Source: Tolypothrix sp. FACHB-123 (lineage in GTDB: Bacteria > Cyanobacteriota > Cyanobacteriia > Cyanobacteriales > Nostocaceae). Taken from it: 64,000 bases of DNA. The translations under genes were made by a program, and so were the position numbers. Shown in pieces: positions 1 to 8,982 of the stretch (the first letter of the stretch is position 1; each line of letters opens with the position of its first letter). Under the pieces are notes generated by a model. The model saw only the letters and a program-made list of their open reading frames with translations. It was not told the DNA's origin and ran no database searches. The stretch is from contig NZ_JACJRE010000022.1 in NCBI RefSeq assembly GCF_014697075.1, positions 58,088 through 122,087 of the forward strand, written 5' to 3'.

Positions 1-1217
1 CCAAAGAGTACATAGTGGAAGTGACCAACAACAAAATAGGTGTTGTTCACATGGACATCCACAGGTACGGAGGAAAGCATAATGCCAACGATACCTGCAA
101 AGACGAACAAAATTAATCCACCAAGGGCAAAGAGCATGGGTGTGGTGAGTCGCAATTTACCACCCCAAATGGTTGCTACCCAAGCAAAGACTTTGATACC
201 AGTGGGTACGGATACTAACATCGTCGTCAACATGAATAGCATCCGCATCCAAGCAGGTGTACCACTGACATATAAATGGTGTACCCAAACAATGGCACTA
301 ACTACGGCAATTAAGAGTGAGGAAACAGCAACTACTTTATAACCGAATAAAGGTTTACGGCTATAAACAGGGAAGATTTCCGAGAAAATACCAAAGATAG
401 GCAGAATAATCACATACACGGCTGGGTGAGAGTAGAACCAGAAGTAATGCTGGAACATAACTGGGTTCCCACCTTTGCTGGGGTCGAAAAAGGCTGTACC
501 AGCAGTGAGGTCGAGTAGGAGCATGACTGCACCAGCAGTCAAGGCGGGTAGACCAAAAAGTTGGATGATTTGGGCGCTTAATACGGCCCAAACGAAGAGG
601 GGCATCCGGAAAAAGGTCATGCCTGGGGCCCGCATTTTGACGATTGTGGTGACAAAGTTAACTGCCCCCATAATCGAGGAAACGCCGGATATGGCAACTG
701 CTAATAACCAAATGACTTGACCGTTAATCAAATGACCTGTGGGGTTTTGCAGACTGACTGGAGGATAAGCCCACCAACCTGCTTGGGCGGGGCCGCCAGG
801 AGCAAAAAAACTACCCATCAAGAGAATGCCGACTACTGGCACCATCCAAAAGGCAACGGCATTGAGGCGGGGAAAGGCCATGTCTCGCGCGCCAATCATC
901 AAGGGCACTAAATAGTTAGCAAATCCCACAAGAGAGGGGAATGTCCACAAAAACAGCATGACTGTGCCGTGCATGGTGAACATGCCGTTATATACTGTGC
1001 GGTCGATGAGGTCTGATTCGGGGGTAATTAATTCGCCGCGAATCACCATTGCAAAGATACCGCCCACGAGAAAGAAGATAAATGCGGTTACAAGGTACTG
1101 GATACCAATAACTTTATGGTCTGTACTAAAGCTAAAGTATCGCTTCCAATCACCTGGGGATTCGTGTTGAGGCTTTCCACTAGGAAGGGTGACGCCTTCA
1201 ATTGAGATATTTGTCAT
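1..1217 (-). CDS. ctaD: Heme-copper terminal oxidase subunit I, C-terminal part outside window
   Basis: Catalytic subunit of a membrane heme-copper oxidase that reduces O2 to water. About 405 codons are present, starting at the ATG at 1217 (MTNISIEG); the gene runs off the left edge. Visible ligands are the low-spin heme His in MHGTVMLF, the CuB histidines in SHPAVY and VWVHHLY, and the heme ligands in GHFHYVLF. The proton-channel motif reads YSHPAV rather than GHPEV, which marks the A2 class of oxidases: the D-channel glutamate is absent. It lies 14 bp behind subunit II in the same operon. With a subunit II lacking CuA, it matches the cox3/ARTO type of cyanobacterial oxidase; in Anabaena such oxidases are heterocyst-associated. 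Oxidase identity is certain; the subclass is well supported. Confidence 0.95.
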   Translation of the reverse strand, partial: MTNISIEGVTLPSGKPQHESPGDWKRYFSFSTDHKVIGIQYLVTAFIFFLVGGIFAMVIRGELITPESDLIDRTVYNGMFTMHGTVMLFLWTFPSLVGFANYLVPLMIGARDMAFPRLNAVAFWMVPVVGILLMGSFFAPGGPAQAGWWAYPPVSLQNPTGHLINGQVIWLLAVAISGVSSIMGAVNFVTTIVKMRAPGMTFFRMPLFVWAVLSAQIIQLFGLPALTAGAVMLLLDLTAGTAFFDPSKGGNPVMFQHYFWFYSHPAVYVIILPIFGIFSEIFPVYSRKPLFGYKVVAVSSLLIAVVSAIVWVHHLYVSGTPAWMRMLFMLTTMLVSVPTGIKVFAWVATIWGGKLRLTTPMLFALGGLILFVFAGIVGIMLSSVPVDVHVNNTYFVVGHFHYVLF

Positions 1218-1231
1218 CGGTTCTTGTCCTT

Positions 1232-2173
1232 TCAACCAGGATAGTTGACTAGTGGGGCTGACCCAGGTGCGACAGTAGCCCAACCAGTTTTAACTGATTG
1301 ACTAGCGGCTTGGGCATACTCGTAAGCTGCTTGATTTTTTGCGGGTACAAGTTTGTTGGTTGCAGCTTGGGCTAGCCATTGGTGGTATTGTTCGGGAGAT
1401 TCAACTACCACATCTGCGTACATGGTTGCAAAGTATGTACCGCTGTATTGAGAATCGGTGAGTTGGTACTTACCTGGGCGAATGGGTGTAAATTCAAAGT
1501 CAATGTTGTGGTTGGGAATGATGTCTTGCTTGAGGCGAAATGCAGGAATGTAGAAGCCGTGGAGGACATCTTCGGATTTTAATGCCAAACGGATACGGCG
1601 ATCGCTTGGCAGATGTAATTCGCTACTGGTAACATCTGTTTCTGGATAGTGGAAGACCCATGCCCATTGTTTGGCAATTACGTCAATTTTTTCCACTGGT
1701 GCGGTTACAGCCTTTACTGGTGCATTTTTATCTTTAGGTGCTGCATAGGCTGATTCCATACCTACGGGATTATGCAGGTGTACCAATGCCATTGGCCCTT
1801 GAATACCCATTTGTTCATAAATTTGGTAGCTATACCCAGCAATCCAAAATACTAAGAGGATGGGGATACCTGTCCAAATTACTTCTAGGGCAATATTACC
1901 TTCAATTGGCGGGCCGTCGCTGTAATCACCCTTGGGTGCCCGATGGAAAAGAATCGAATACATGAGAGTACCAGTCACTCCCAAAAAGATGAATGCACCT
2001 AAGGTGACTAAGAAGCTAATTAAATCATCAATGAGGACAGATTCAGCCGCAGCTTGTGGAGGAAGCCAGGTATAAGCCTGCTGTCCAATCCAGAAACTGA
2101 TAGCAGTGATGATGGCAATAGCGATCGCTCCTGCTATCAGTGGGAAAATATTGAATGTGTTTTGGGATTTCAT
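1232..2173 (-). CDS. ctaC: Oxidase subunit II lacking the CuA site (quinol-oxidase type)
   Basis: Subunit II of the heme-copper oxidase, 313 residues. Two N-terminal membrane helices (about 10-32 and 50-75) are followed by a periplasmic or lumenal cupredoxin domain. The first copper ligand, His205 (LHGFYIPAF), and the distal Met251 are kept. The canonical CxExCxxxHxxM block aligns to DSQYSGTYFATM (residues 240-251), so both cysteines, the acidic residue and the second histidine are replaced by Asp240, Ser244, Gln242 and Phe248. Without CuA it cannot take electrons from cytochrome c in the usual way, so the enzyme is expected to use quinol, as proposed for the cyanobacterial alternative oxidase (ARTO/Cox3). 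It is followed by subunit I after 14 bp. Confidence 0.93.
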   Translation of the reverse strand: MKSQNTFNIFPLIAGAIAIAIITAISFWIGQQAYTWLPPQAAAESVLIDDLISFLVTLGAFIFLGVTGTLMYSILFHRAPKGDYSDGPPIEGNIALEVIWTGIPILLVFWIAGYSYQIYEQMGIQGPMALVHLHNPVGMESAYAAPKDKNAPVKAVTAPVEKIDVIAKQWAWVFHYPETDVTSSELHLPSDRRIRLALKSEDVLHGFYIPAFRLKQDIIPNHNIDFEFTPIRPGKYQLTDSQYSGTYFATMYADVVVESPEQYHQWLAQAATNKLVPAKNQAAYEYAQAASQSVKTGWATVAPGSAPLVNYPG

Positions 2174-2192
2174 GGTCTATTGAGCGTTGGAC

Positions 2193-2228
2193 ATTGGTCA
2201 TTAGTCATTAGTCATTAGTCATTGGTTA
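2193..2228. repeat. Heptamer STRR (GTCATTA)n between coxB and the DUF2231 gene
   Basis: Four to five consecutive copies of a GTCATTA/GTCATTG heptamer lie directly upstream of the subunit II gene. Short tandemly repeated heptamers of this kind (STRRs) are a known hallmark of heterocystous cyanobacterial genomes. The array splits the otherwise tight oxidase operon. Confidence 0.8.
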
Positions 2229-2266
2229 TTGTTGGTGACAAAGAACAAATGACAAATGACAATTAA

Positions 2267-2872
2267 CTACTTAAACACTGTGTTCAGGTCTTGGCCTAAT
2301 CGCAACAAGTTATCTGCTGTGTTGTGGACACCAAATTCGGCGGCTAGTTGTGCGCCTAAAGTACCGTGGAGATACAAGATAAACATGACTACGACACCTG
2401 TGAAGAGATAGCGCCATTGCACTTGTTTCTCTTCATCCCGGCGAGTAATAAAGCGCTGGTATCCTCTCCAGACTGTCATCCCAATCATAATTGCTAGTAA
2501 AAACACGCCACCAACACCATGCCAAATCATGGTATCCATTGCGGGTAATCCCCAAGCGCTTTTAACATCAGCTGGTGGTTGTGCTAGCAACATTTCGTAA
2601 AAGCCAGCGGCGACTGTAAAAAAGGTAATGGTAGATGCAGCTACCATGTTGTACCAGCCAACATCAAATAGGTTGTTACGTTCAACAGAAATGGCGAAAA
2701 ATTTGAAGACCCATTTTTGAAAGGGAAACAGCGCCCCAACGATATCAAAGGTAATCCCAATGATGAATAAACCTAAAGTTAGATGGACTAAGTTGGGATG
2801 AACTGGAATGCTGTAAGGTAAGCCGTTTGGGCCGAGTTGCCCGCTTAATTGGTTTATTAGTTCTGAGTTCAT
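2267..2872 (-). CDS. DUF2231 membrane protein of the oxidase operon (second copy)
   Basis: A 201-residue integral membrane protein of the DUF2231 family with four predicted helices. Histidines sit at helix positions: HPNLVH near residue 25-30, IWHGVGG near 117 and YLHGTLG near 165, a layout that could bind heme as in small b-type cytochromes (inference). Its ATG overlaps the stop of the preceding DUF2231 gene by 4 bp, so the two are translationally coupled. The pair sits directly upstream of the oxidase genes; as far as I recall the Anabaena cox3 locus has the same arrangement. The biochemical role is unknown; a redox partner or assembly factor for the quinol oxidase is the most economical reading. 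Confidence 0.85.
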   Translation of the reverse strand: MNSELINQLSGQLGPNGLPYSIPVHPNLVHLTLGLFIIGITFDIVGALFPFQKWVFKFFAISVERNNLFDVGWYNMVAASTITFFTVAAGFYEMLLAQPPADVKSAWGLPAMDTMIWHGVGGVFLLAIMIGMTVWRGYQRFITRRDEEKQVQWRYLFTGVVVMFILYLHGTLGAQLAAEFGVHNTADNLLRLGQDLNTVFK

Positions 2873-3369
2873 GGCAAAAGACCGTCTCTGAGTGCTTCAA
2901 CAACTGGTACTGTATGCAGTCCATATACCCAAACCAGTTCATCTCCTAGGTATACTTGCAAGCCAACTATTGCAGTTAAAATCGCTCCGGCACCGAGATA
3001 ATAAATTGTTAATCTCTGAGGGTCGCGGGCACGAATTACGTAGCGCCAAGCGGTAATGGCGGCAATAATTCCTGATAGTGACCAGCCAATGAGTGTATGG
3101 ACGTTGAGGACTGATTTAGCTGCTTCATAAGGATGGGCTAAACCAGCTTCAAATTGACCAAAAATGATGGCAACAAAGATGGAAATTGTAGCAATGAACA
3201 TATTCCACCAACTTACCTCAAATAGGCGAAAGTTGCGCGTAAAATAACCAATTACATCACAACAAAAGGCAAATAGCACCATCGCAATGACAAAGTGAAC
3301 CACGATGGGATGGAGCGTATCCGGATAGGGTAAATTGTGGTCATTCAAATTTGTTAGATAATCAAACAC
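2869..3369 (-). CDS. DUF2231 membrane protein of the oxidase operon (first copy)
   Basis: A 166-residue DUF2231-family membrane protein with four predicted helices. It shares the HPIVVHF motif (about residue 20) and a helix-3 His (VHTLIGW) with its downstream paralogue. The start is taken as GTG at 3369 because an AGGAG lies 7 nt upstream of it. It is the first gene of the operon that continues through the second DUF2231 gene and oxidase subunits II and I. The two DUF2231 proteins are divergent in sequence but alike in helix layout, which suggests a heterodimer (inference). No function is established. Confidence 0.83.
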   Translation of the reverse strand: MFDYLTNLNDHNLPYPDTLHPIVVHFVIAMVLFAFCCDVIGYFTRNFRLFEVSWWNMFIATISIFVAIIFGQFEAGLAHPYEAAKSVLNVHTLIGWSLSGIIAAITAWRYVIRARDPQRLTIYYLGAGAILTAIVGLQVYLGDELVWVYGLHTVPVVEALRDGLLP

Positions 3370-4202
3370 GGTATTCTCCTAGGCATATCTGCTTAACCTC
3401 AAACAAACTCGCGCGATTGACACTCAAGAGCTTTCACCACAATTTTTCTACCATTACCGGAATATAGAAATACATATATTTGGGGCGATATCCGGTTGTT
3501 TAAATATTAGGTTAGTGGTAGAGGAACTGAGTGCTGGAGTTCAATCGTGAGTTTAGGACTTTAGTCTTGATTCATTGGTTCATGGGGATTTTTTGAGATA
3601 ACGGCTCTTAGTGTTCACCAAAGAAAATCGCCGTTTTCTCTTTGATTAATTAAACCTATCTATTAGCTTAAGGATTTTTTTAGTAGTTGTCAAAAGAGTG
3701 AAAATAAAAAATTTAGGAGTAGTTTTTTTATCAAAAAGTTGTTTTGTGATATGTAGCGCAACTAGCAGCTTTATAAAACTTAAATGGAACCTGAAAATTT
3801 TGGTTAAATTGCTCACAATCTAATATTATTAATTTGTGATTTTGAGTACAAAATTTTTGCAAGAGACTAAATTATCTCAATTAATTTGTGGAAATAAATC
3901 AGCAGTATATTTTGATTATAACTGAGGGGAAACTCTGCAAATGCAGGTGATTATAGGATTTGATAAGGGAGGATAGCTATTGATAAATTTAGGCTTTTAT
4001 AATTTATAGCAACCTGTAGAGAAATAATATATCTGACGATAGGATTATTTAGCAATAAATAAAAAGTGCGATCGCACGCTGCTATAGTTTTATTCCCCAC
4101 TAGGGGATGTAAGCAGTTAACAGACAAATCTTCAACCAAAATCGGAATAAGCTTCTTCCAGCTACCTGTATGATGAAAACAACTCATCACCGGGAAAACA
4201 AC
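3370..4202. other. AT-rich intergenic region between oxidase operon and CRISPR operon
   Basis: About 830 bp without a convincing gene. It must hold the divergent promoters for the oxidase operon (minus) and for csx3/cas10 (plus). Long A/T runs occur around 3660-3900. I looked for the NtcA consensus GTA-N8-TAC near the oxidase side and found none. No strong hairpin or repeat was recognised. Confidence 0.6.
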
Positions 4203-4508
4203 ATGACTACTTACAAAATCAACTTCCAAGATGGAGTTTTACGAGTTAATTTTGGCGAACCCTCCCAAAATGACGAAATTGTCAAAGATGCAGCTGCGCG
4301 ACTAGAGGAAATGGCTAACGCTGGGGAATTGCAGGGAGGTTCATTATTAAAAATTAACGGGCCCATCTCCATACCTGTGGCGTTTGTTTTAGCACATAAA
4401 CTTGCCCATATTTACGGTGCAGTTGGTTTTTTCGATCCTAAGATTGGTAAATATGTGATTTCTATCACACACAATCCCGCGTATAAATTAGGAGACTTGG
4501 TTGATTGA
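4203..4508 (+). CDS. csx3: Csx3 family protein (Crn3 ring nuclease)
   Basis: Small Csx3-family protein of 101 residues. Family members cleave cyclic tetra-adenylate (Crn3), removing the second messenger made by Cas10; an RNase activity has also been reported for the archaeal protein. Here the signature region reads INGPISIPVAF, then LAHKLAH, then FFDPKIGKY, matching the archaeal Csx3 region that holds the active-site His and Asp. The start at 4203 (MTTYKINF) fits the family; an in-frame ATG at 4170 would add 11 residues. It is the first gene of the type III cluster, 150 bp before cas10. It lacks the AAA domain fused to some other cyanobacterial Csx3 proteins. Confidence 0.85.
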   Translation: MTTYKINFQDGVLRVNFGEPSQNDEIVKDAAARLEEMANAGELQGGSLLKINGPISIPVAFVLAHKLAHIYGAVGFFDPKIGKYVISITHNPAYKLGDLVD

Positions 4509-4658
4509 GTAGCCAATTCAACTCTCTGCTGTTGCATAAATTTGGGGATTTACGGTGATGATACAGGGGGAGTAGTCGCATTTAAGCAAATTCACCCATG
4601 AGATGTATGCTTGCGTTTCTTGGTGGGGTGTGGTTGAGAATTGCTGGAGTATGTACAA

Positions 4659-7058
4659 ATGACAACACAGATGGATAAGACAAATTCTATAACAATTGCG
4701 ATCGCTTGGTGTTTGGCTTGGGGCGATAAGCGCGAACCTAATGAATTAGTCACACAAACTCGTCAAGCGTTAAATCAGAGGAAAGAATTACCAGAAAAAT
4801 TTCAAGAATTGATGAGGCAGGTACAGAAATTACAGCTAGAAGAATTTCCTGATTCTCTAGAGAAATTAAAAGCATTACCTGAGAAGTATCCAGAGCATTG
4901 GAATACACAAATTGGCTTAGTCTATGGTGGTGCAACGAAGATTAAACAATATGTATTTGAATCTTCAAAAATTCAAGATATTCGCGGTGCATCTGCCTTA
5001 TTAGATAGAATAAACCTGATTGATTTACCTGCATTCTTTAATCATAATTATGCCACTGCAGATAATCCTAATCGTTATAATGCTGAATGTAATGAAGTTA
5101 GAGCATGGCTAAATAAAAACTTCAACAAAGATATTAATTTATCTGAAGTTCTTATCCCAGAACTAATTATTTATTCTACAGGCGGTAATATTCTGGCTTT
5201 TTGTCCGGCTGCATTTGTTGATGATTTAGCCAATGCGATTGAAAAACGCTATACAGAAGAAACTTTAACAGCAAATTCTTGTGCAGTTGGAGATAAATTT
5301 AAACTATTAGAAATTCGCTTTGGTTTGCTCCGAGAGCCTATTGAAAATACATTATGGTTAGATTGGTATCGTCAAAATTATCAGCAACCGCTAGTACAAG
5401 CTTACTTTGGAAATTTGGCAAAAAATATCAAAAATTCGCAAACAGAACGATGCTCTAATTTAGCTGTTGCTGTTGAAGAGGCTTTTGCTGACCGTAAAAG
5501 TTTCAATGAAATAACTACAAAATTAGCAATTTTATTTCATCAACGTCGCAGTGGACATGACTATTTTAATCGTCCTAAACGACGTTATCCTCCTATGTTT
5601 GAAACTCATCCTTATTTGATACGTGATGAGGGAGAACGGAGAACAGCTTTAGTAATTGTTCACCCGCCAGAACTACCTAAAGAATCTCATTTTTCTGAGG
5701 CTTCTGCTCGTAAACATTTAGTCGGTTACAAAGCAAAAAAAGGAAAACCCAGAATCCCCGGATGGTATCAAAATTCTCAATTAACATGGAAAAGTCCTAT
5801 CATTGAAGGCTGGGTGGATAAATTTAAGTTATTTCTCACAAATAATCCCAATTTAGCTCAAAAATACTATACAGGTATTGAACCTGAAGACATTGAAATA
5901 TCTCAAAACCTTAGCCATATTGCCAATGCTAGTAAAGGTTTTATAGCCTATATCTATGCTGATGGCAATAATATGGGTGGTTACATTCAGAAAATTCGCA
6001 CTCCAAAGCAACATCAGACTTTTAGTAGAGATGTAGAATTAGCTACAGAATATGCAGTTTATCAAGCACTAGCAGATCACCTTCATCCTCATGAACTCAA
6101 AAATCTTAATGAGGAAGAATCAGAGTCAGGTTTACAGAATGGTGATATAGTTCATCCATTTGAAATTATTACCATTGGTGGTGATGATATTATCCTCATT
6201 GTTCCAGCTAATCAAGCATTAAATATTGCCAAAACTATTGGTGAACAGTTTGAAAGGATTCTCCTCAAGGAAGTACCTTTGACAGAAATAGCAGGAAGTG
6301 AGACTATCATTGGCTCTTATGAAACTCAGTCAGACAATAAGCCAATAGAACAAAAAAAAATACACCGTTATAAACCTATAGAGGCTACAATATCTAAATG
6401 TCAACTCAGCACTTCTATTGGTGTACTAATTACCGCATATAATACACCTATTTACTATGCTAGAGACTTAACAGAACAGTTACTTAAATCAGCTAAAGAA
6501 CGTGCTAAAAAATTAAGAAAAGCTGGATATTGTGGCGGAACAGTAGATTTTTTGGCTATGAAATCAGTTACTATGATTTCTTCCGACATCAAAGAGTTTC
6601 GTAAACAAGCATTACTAAAAAATTTAAAACCAAAGCTAAAATTGTATGCTGCTCCCTATACTTTTCATGAATTAGGAGGTTTGATCAAGGTTATAAAAGC
6701 TTTGAAAGAAGCTAAATTTCCCAAATCACAACTTTATCAAATACGCAGTTTACTAGAAAGAGGTAAGCAAACAGCTATTCTCAATTATCGTTACTTCCGT
6801 GTACGGCTCAGACAAGGAAAACCAAATTTACAAGAATACTTTGAAGAAGCTTGGTGTCAGCCTAAAGATGCAAAAAATAATGGAAATCTAGCACCTTGGA
6901 TGTATGATGATGGCTCGCTGGAAGATGATAAATCAGATTATCCTTTGTTTGAAACAATTTGGCGAGATGTTGTTGACCTATATGATTTCATCGCTGCATC
7001 AGATGATGATAGTGATATCCATGAAATAAATATTTTGACTAGCAAAACTGAATTATGA
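4659..7058 (+). CDS. cas10: Cas10 large subunit, cyclase-competent, no HD nuclease
   Basis: Large subunit of a type III effector complex, 799 residues. The second Palm domain carries GGDD at residues 507-510 (6177-6188), the cyclic-oligoadenylate synthase site; the first Palm domain is marked by YADGNNMGGY near residue 430. No N-terminal HD phosphohydrolase motif is present, so DNA cleavage by Cas10 itself is unlikely; the lone HD dipeptide (SGHDYFNR) lies mid-protein in the wrong context. ATG 4659 is chosen because GGAG sits 9 nt upstream; a TTG at 4641 would add six residues. The stop overlaps the next RAMP gene by 4 bp. With csx10 and csx19 downstream this is subtype III-D. Confidence 0.93.
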   Translation: MTTQMDKTNSITIAIAWCLAWGDKREPNELVTQTRQALNQRKELPEKFQELMRQVQKLQLEEFPDSLEKLKALPEKYPEHWNTQIGLVYGGATKIKQYVFESSKIQDIRGASALLDRINLIDLPAFFNHNYATADNPNRYNAECNEVRAWLNKNFNKDINLSEVLIPELIIYSTGGNILAFCPAAFVDDLANAIEKRYTEETLTANSCAVGDKFKLLEIRFGLLREPIENTLWLDWYRQNYQQPLVQAYFGNLAKNIKNSQTERCSNLAVAVEEAFADRKSFNEITTKLAILFHQRRSGHDYFNRPKRRYPPMFETHPYLIRDEGERRTALVIVHPPELPKESHFSEASARKHLVGYKAKKGKPRIPGWYQNSQLTWKSPIIEGWVDKFKLFLTNNPNLAQKYYTGIEPEDIEISQNLSHIANASKGFIAYIYADGNNMGGYIQKIRTPKQHQTFSRDVELATEYAVYQALADHLHPHELKNLNEEESESGLQNGDIVHPFEIITIGGDDIILIVPANQALNIAKTIGEQFERILLKEVPLTEIAGSETIIGSYETQSDNKPIEQKKIHRYKPIEATISKCQLSTSIGVLITAYNTPIYYARDLTEQLLKSAKERAKKLRKAGYCGGTVDFLAMKSVTMISSDIKEFRKQALLKNLKPKLKLYAAPYTFHELGGLIKVIKALKEAKFPKSQLYQIRSLLERGKQTAILNYRYFRVRLRQGKPNLQEYFEEAWCQPKDAKNNGNLAPWMYDDGSLEDDKSDYPLFETIWRDVVDLYDFIAASDDDSDIHEINILTSKTEL

Positions 7059-7765
7059 TCTATCTCCAGCAATTATCTAACCCTATTACTTCCTACCAAA
7101 TTACAGCTGTAATTGAATCAGCTTTATGTGTTGGTGCAGGGGGTTCATCAGGTTCCCTCGCAGATAAACCAATTGTGCGTAACTCTGAAGGAAATTTACT
7201 TATACCCGCTTCTCAAATTAAAGGTCGGCTACGTCATGAATGTGAAAAAATTGCCAGGGGATTACATTGGTCAATTTGTGATTCTCCTAATCCTCAAACT
7301 ATGTGTCCTCAACGAGCAGGATTAATTGGAAATTTTGAGCGTCCAGAATATCAAGTCTCAAGTGATGAGGGAAATTATCATTGTTTAATTTGTCAAATAT
7401 TTGGGAATCCGGTTTTAGCTTCTCGTGTTATTTTTGATGATTTAATTTGTACAGAAGACCCTGATAATTTACCAGAAGTATTGCGTCCAGGCGTGACAAT
7501 TAACCGCCGCCGACGTACCGCCGAAGAAAATAAACTTTACTTTTTAGAAACTTCACCAGCTAACACTCAATTAAGATTTACAGGACAGATTCATCTATCA
7601 GGCGCTCCAAGTTATGCAGGAGCATTAATTTTAGCGGGACTGCAACATATTCATGCTTTGGGTGCTAGTAAGTCAACAGGTTTGGGATGGTTACATTGGG
7701 AATTACCAAAATTACCTCTAGAACAAGCCGCGTGGGATTTTTTGGCAAAAGGGTTTGAGCAATGA
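7055..7765 (+). CDS. Cas7/Csm3-like RAMP protein (type III-D), zinc-binding
   Basis: A 236-residue RAMP-superfamily backbone subunit that should bind crRNA and cut target RNA at regular spacing. Seen: the glycine-rich GAGGSSGS stretch, then LADKPIVRN with Asp37 at the position of the catalytic Asp of Csm3, then LIPASQIKGRLR and the C-terminal GASKSTGLGW loop. Four cysteines (75, 84, 110, 113) can form a zinc site. It overlaps cas10 by 4 bp and csx10 by 4 bp, so the three are translationally coupled. One of four Cas7-type genes in the operon. Confidence 0.88.
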   Translation: MIYLQQLSNPITSYQITAVIESALCVGAGGSSGSLADKPIVRNSEGNLLIPASQIKGRLRHECEKIARGLHWSICDSPNPQTMCPQRAGLIGNFERPEYQVSSDEGNYHCLICQIFGNPVLASRVIFDDLICTEDPDNLPEVLRPGVTINRRRRTAEENKLYFLETSPANTQLRFTGQIHLSGAPSYAGALILAGLQHIHALGASKSTGLGWLHWELPKLPLEQAAWDFLAKGFEQ

Positions 7766-8982
7766 AACAAATAAATTTAGAAATTAAAGCACTGTCTCCT
7801 TTAGCTATTGGACGACAAAAGCCTGGGGGTTCTATAAGTGAGGCGGAAACTTATATTCCTGGTTCTGTGATTCGTGGGGCGATCGCATCTGTAATATTAA
7901 AACGAGCTAATACATCCATCACGCATGGCGACGATTTTCACGAGCTATTTTTAGGTGAAAATCCAGCCATTTTCCACAATGCCTATCCTGCTGATTTTAA
8001 AATTAAATCGGAGGTCAGAGTATTACCTAATACGGCTTTAAGTTCCAAAAATAAGCCAGGTTTTAAATCACAACCTAACGATCCTAAACATAATGGTGTT
8101 TTTGATACATTAATAGACCGTTTCTGTGCTGAAAGCTTTGGTCATATTTACGATCCTAATTGTCCTGTTGATGGTGGTAGAGTCGATGCTTTTACTGGCT
8201 TTTATCAAGTGCAGAATAGATATTATCGTAATTCGACAACTAGCCGTTTATTAACTAGAGTAGGTATTAATCGCCGCCGAGCGACTTCTGAAGAACAGGT
8301 GCTTTATAGTATAGAAGTCTTAAATGAATCTCAAGATTATCAAGAAAAACCAGTCATATATAGAGGGACAATCTTCGTTGCAGATGATTTAGCAGAACCT
8401 TTATACAATTTTCTGAACAATCATCCAGAAGATTTACGTTTAGGTGGTGCAGCTTCACGGGGCTTGGGAAGAGTTAAAATTGCAGTTAATCTACCTTGTG
8501 AAATCAAATCAAGTGTTAACAATAGAGTTAAAGAATTTAATCAAAAATTACGCCAACGTTGGGAAGAATGGAAAAATATATTTGGCATTTCCATGCAAGA
8601 TTCACCTGAAAATAGTATTTATTTTACCGTAGACCTGCAAGCAGATGCCATCTTAACTGAAAACTGGCAACGCACTACTTTAATTTCGGAAAAGATGCTT
8701 CAGAATTTGACAGGTATTAATAATTTTTTGGAACTTCATGCAGCTTATAGCAGCTATGACTATCGTTCCGGTTGGAATTCCGCTTGGGGTTTAATGAAAG
8801 ATGTGGAATTGATTACTAATAAAGGTTCTGTATATTTATTCAGTGTAAAATCAGAGGATTTATGGGAGAAAGCTTGGGAGAATTTAGAAATATATGGAGT
8901 AGGCGATCGCACCTGCGAAGGCTTTGGAAAAATACAAATTTGTAATGAATTTCATAATGTATTTAGGGAGATTGCAAAATGA
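7762..8982 (+). CDS. csx10: Csx10, Cas5-group RAMP of type III-D
   Basis: A 406-residue RAMP protein assigned to Csx10, the Cas5-like subunit that defines type III-D and should cap the 5' handle of the crRNA. Two RAMP ferredoxin-like halves are visible: an N-terminal one with YIPGSVIRGAIAS (about residues 31-43) and LGGAASRGLGRV (about 231), and a C-terminal one ending with GVGDRTCEGFGKI (about 381). Cysteines near residue 120-135 could bind metal. Gene overlaps of 4 bp on both sides place it firmly in the effector operon. The family call rests on domain architecture and neighbours. Confidence 0.8.
   Translation: MKQINLEIKALSPLAIGRQKPGGSISEAETYIPGSVIRGAIASVILKRANTSITHGDDFHELFLGENPAIFHNAYPADFKIKSEVRVLPNTALSSKNKPGFKSQPNDPKHNGVFDTLIDRFCAESFGHIYDPNCPVDGGRVDAFTGFYQVQNRYYRNSTTSRLLTRVGINRRRATSEEQVLYSIEVLNESQDYQEKPVIYRGTIFVADDLAEPLYNFLNNHPEDLRLGGAASRGLGRVKIAVNLPCEIKSSVNNRVKEFNQKLRQRWEEWKNIFGISMQDSPENSIYFTVDLQADAILTENWQRTTLISEKMLQNLTGINNFLELHAAYSSYDYRSGWNSAWGLMKDVELITNKGSVYLFSVKSEDLWEKAWENLEIYGVGDRTCEGFGKIQICNEFHNVFREIAK

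Noticed and set aside
3370-3600. NtcA-type promoter for the oxidase operon
   Set aside because: No GTA-N8-TAC was found in this stretch on either strand.
5566-5600. HD dipeptide in Cas10 (SGHDYFNR) as nuclease site
   Set aside because: It lies mid-protein between N-terminal region and Palm 1, without the other HD-fold motifs.
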